Positions 23,955-24,152 of a stretch of DNA of 24,152 nt are shown one piece after another; the stretch's first letter is position 1, and every line of letters begins with the position of its first letter. The notes below the pieces were generated by a model. That model worked only from the letters and a program-made list of their open reading frames with translations, was not told the DNA's origin and made no database searches. The position numbers and the translations under genes are program-made. This stretch comes from Eubacterium sp. GTDB lineage: Bacteria > Bacillota > Clostridia > Oscillospirales > Acutalibacteraceae. The stretch lies in assembly GCA_015655975.1 (NCBI GenBank), contig DVEP01000014.1, positions 1-24,152 on the forward strand, read 5' to 3'.

Positions 23955-23983
23955 ATTATAACACAAATTCAGTCAAAAAACAA
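23955..23983 (-). promoter_or_regulatory. Sigma-A promoter of the symporter gene
   Basis: On the minus strand TTGTTT (23978-23983) is 17 bases from a perfect TATAAT (23955-23960). The start would be near 23948, giving an 80-base leader that contains the terminator-like hairpin. Confidence 0.7.
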
Positions 23984-24091
23984 AGAAAAAATTTAATGTG
24001 TATTTATAATTTTTTCATAAACACTTAAAAAATTAAAAAGACGCAGTAAAATGAACAAGTCCGTAAAAAATGGACAATAGAAAAAAAGGCA

Positions 24092-24127
24092 CCCCCTATG
24101 GTAGAATAGAATAACTACCATAGGGGG
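24092..24127 (+). promoter_or_regulatory. Perfect hairpin covering the transposase ribosome binding site
   Basis: CCCCCTATGGTAG (24092-24104) and CTACCATAGGGGG (24115-24127) are exact inverted repeats with a 10-base loop. The right arm ends in AGGGGG, the Shine-Dalgarno for the ATG at 24136. A transcript entering from outside would fold and hide the site. TAGAAT at 24102-24107 could act as a -10 for a transcript that starts beyond the left arm. Confidence 0.6.
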
Positions 24128-24135
24128 ATATTTTT

Positions 24136-24152
24136 ATGCCAAGAAACTACAG
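24136..24152 (+). CDS. IS3-family transposase OrfA, N-terminal fragment
   Basis: ATG at 24136 follows AGGGGG and opens a frame reading MPRNY before the window ends. Many IS3-family OrfA proteins (helix-turn-helix half of the transposase) start in a similar way. Five residues alone prove little; the call depends on the IS end just upstream. Confidence 0.5.

Larger units (their letters stand above)
24052..24152 (+). mobile_element. Left end of an IS3-family (IS150-like) insertion sequence
   Basis: The terminal repeat at 24052-24080 starts TGAAC and ends GACAATAG. It aligns without gaps to the opposite strand of 73-101. Beyond it, the A-run, GGC, ACC, ATGG and AGAATA blocks also correspond to the inner part of the other IS end. 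A 13-bp inverted repeat and the start of a transposase gene follow. Orientation is the same as for the IS end at base 1. Between the symporter promoter and this end (23984-24051) I see only AT-rich sequence with a weak hairpin. Confidence 0.68.

Noticed and set aside
23868..23966. 33-residue N-terminal extension of the symporter
   Set aside because: It crosses the predicted promoter start and leader hairpin, has no Shine-Dalgarno, and is Cys/His/Arg-rich unlike AGCS proteins.
23998..24024. Imperfect hairpin GTGTATTTAT...ATAAACAC upstream of the IS end
   Set aside because: One bulge, only A-T pairs besides the outer few, and no neighbour whose regulation it would explain.
1..24152. A composite transposon carrying this block
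   Set aside because: The cargo is conserved core chromosome in ancestral order, with no accessory genes; IS-broken contig ends explain the pattern better.
1..24152. CRISPR arrays, tRNA or rRNA genes, T-box and classical riboswitches
   Set aside because: No regularly spaced repeats, no cloverleaf-like sequences, and no leader of enough length or with the conserved motifs was found; the only long leader is the 80-base one before the symporter gene.

Overview
The window is AT-rich chromosomal DNA from a low-G+C, endospore-forming Firmicute, most likely a gut-type clostridium (Ruminococcaceae/Oscillospiraceae-like). This rests on a complete spoIIIAA-AH operon, spoIIID, strong Shine-Dalgarno sequences before nearly every gene, and a gene order (spoIIIA - asp23/yqhY - nusB - xseAB - ispA - dxs - tlyA - nadK - argR - recN) that is the clostridial version of the Bacillus yqh/yqi cluster. 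Species cannot be fixed from the sequence.

Layout. (1) 1-101: the right end of an IS3-family (IS150-like) insertion sequence, with the last 12 codons of its transposase. (2) 126-10550, minus strand: a tight eleven-gene housekeeping operon, nusB > TsaD-like > xseA > xseB > ispA > dxs > tlyA > nadK > argR > recN > tyrS. Most junctions overlap or touch. It combines transcription antitermination, DNA repair, isoprenoid precursor synthesis, rRNA modification, NADP synthesis, arginine control and tRNA-Tyr charging. (3) 10639-11031, minus: asp23/yqhY as a stand-alone unit with its own promoter and terminator. (4) 11119-16087, minus: spoIIIAA to spoIIIAH, the mother-cell half of the SpoIIIA-SpoIIQ feeding-tube complex. 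(5) 16201-19275, plus: a large polytopic protein that reads as a GtrA-type flippase domain fused to a YfhO-type GT-C glycosyltransferase. Its vegetative-type promoter overlaps a sigma-E-like promoter for the divergent spoIIIA operon. (6) 19424-22322, plus: a long-form PRPP synthetase with a small membrane-anchored protein, then spoIIID and proC. (7) 22431-23867, minus: an alanine/glycine:sodium symporter with a terminator-like hairpin in its leader. (8) 24052-24152: the left end of an IS that looks like the same family as the one at base 1, in the same orientation, with a hairpin covering the transposase ribosome binding site.

Most of the window is ordinary, well-conserved chromosome. The points most worth a second look are the GtrA-YfhO fusion, the overlapping sporulation/vegetative promoters, the spoIIID promoter with a consensus SpoIIID site inside it, the alsS leader hairpin, the SpoIIIAH N-terminal extension, the TsaD paralogue in the operon, and the matching IS ends at both borders. 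The IS ends probably mean that the window is a whole contig broken at a repeated IS. I found no CRISPR array, phage, tRNA, rRNA or defence system, and no stretch over 300 bases without a gene.
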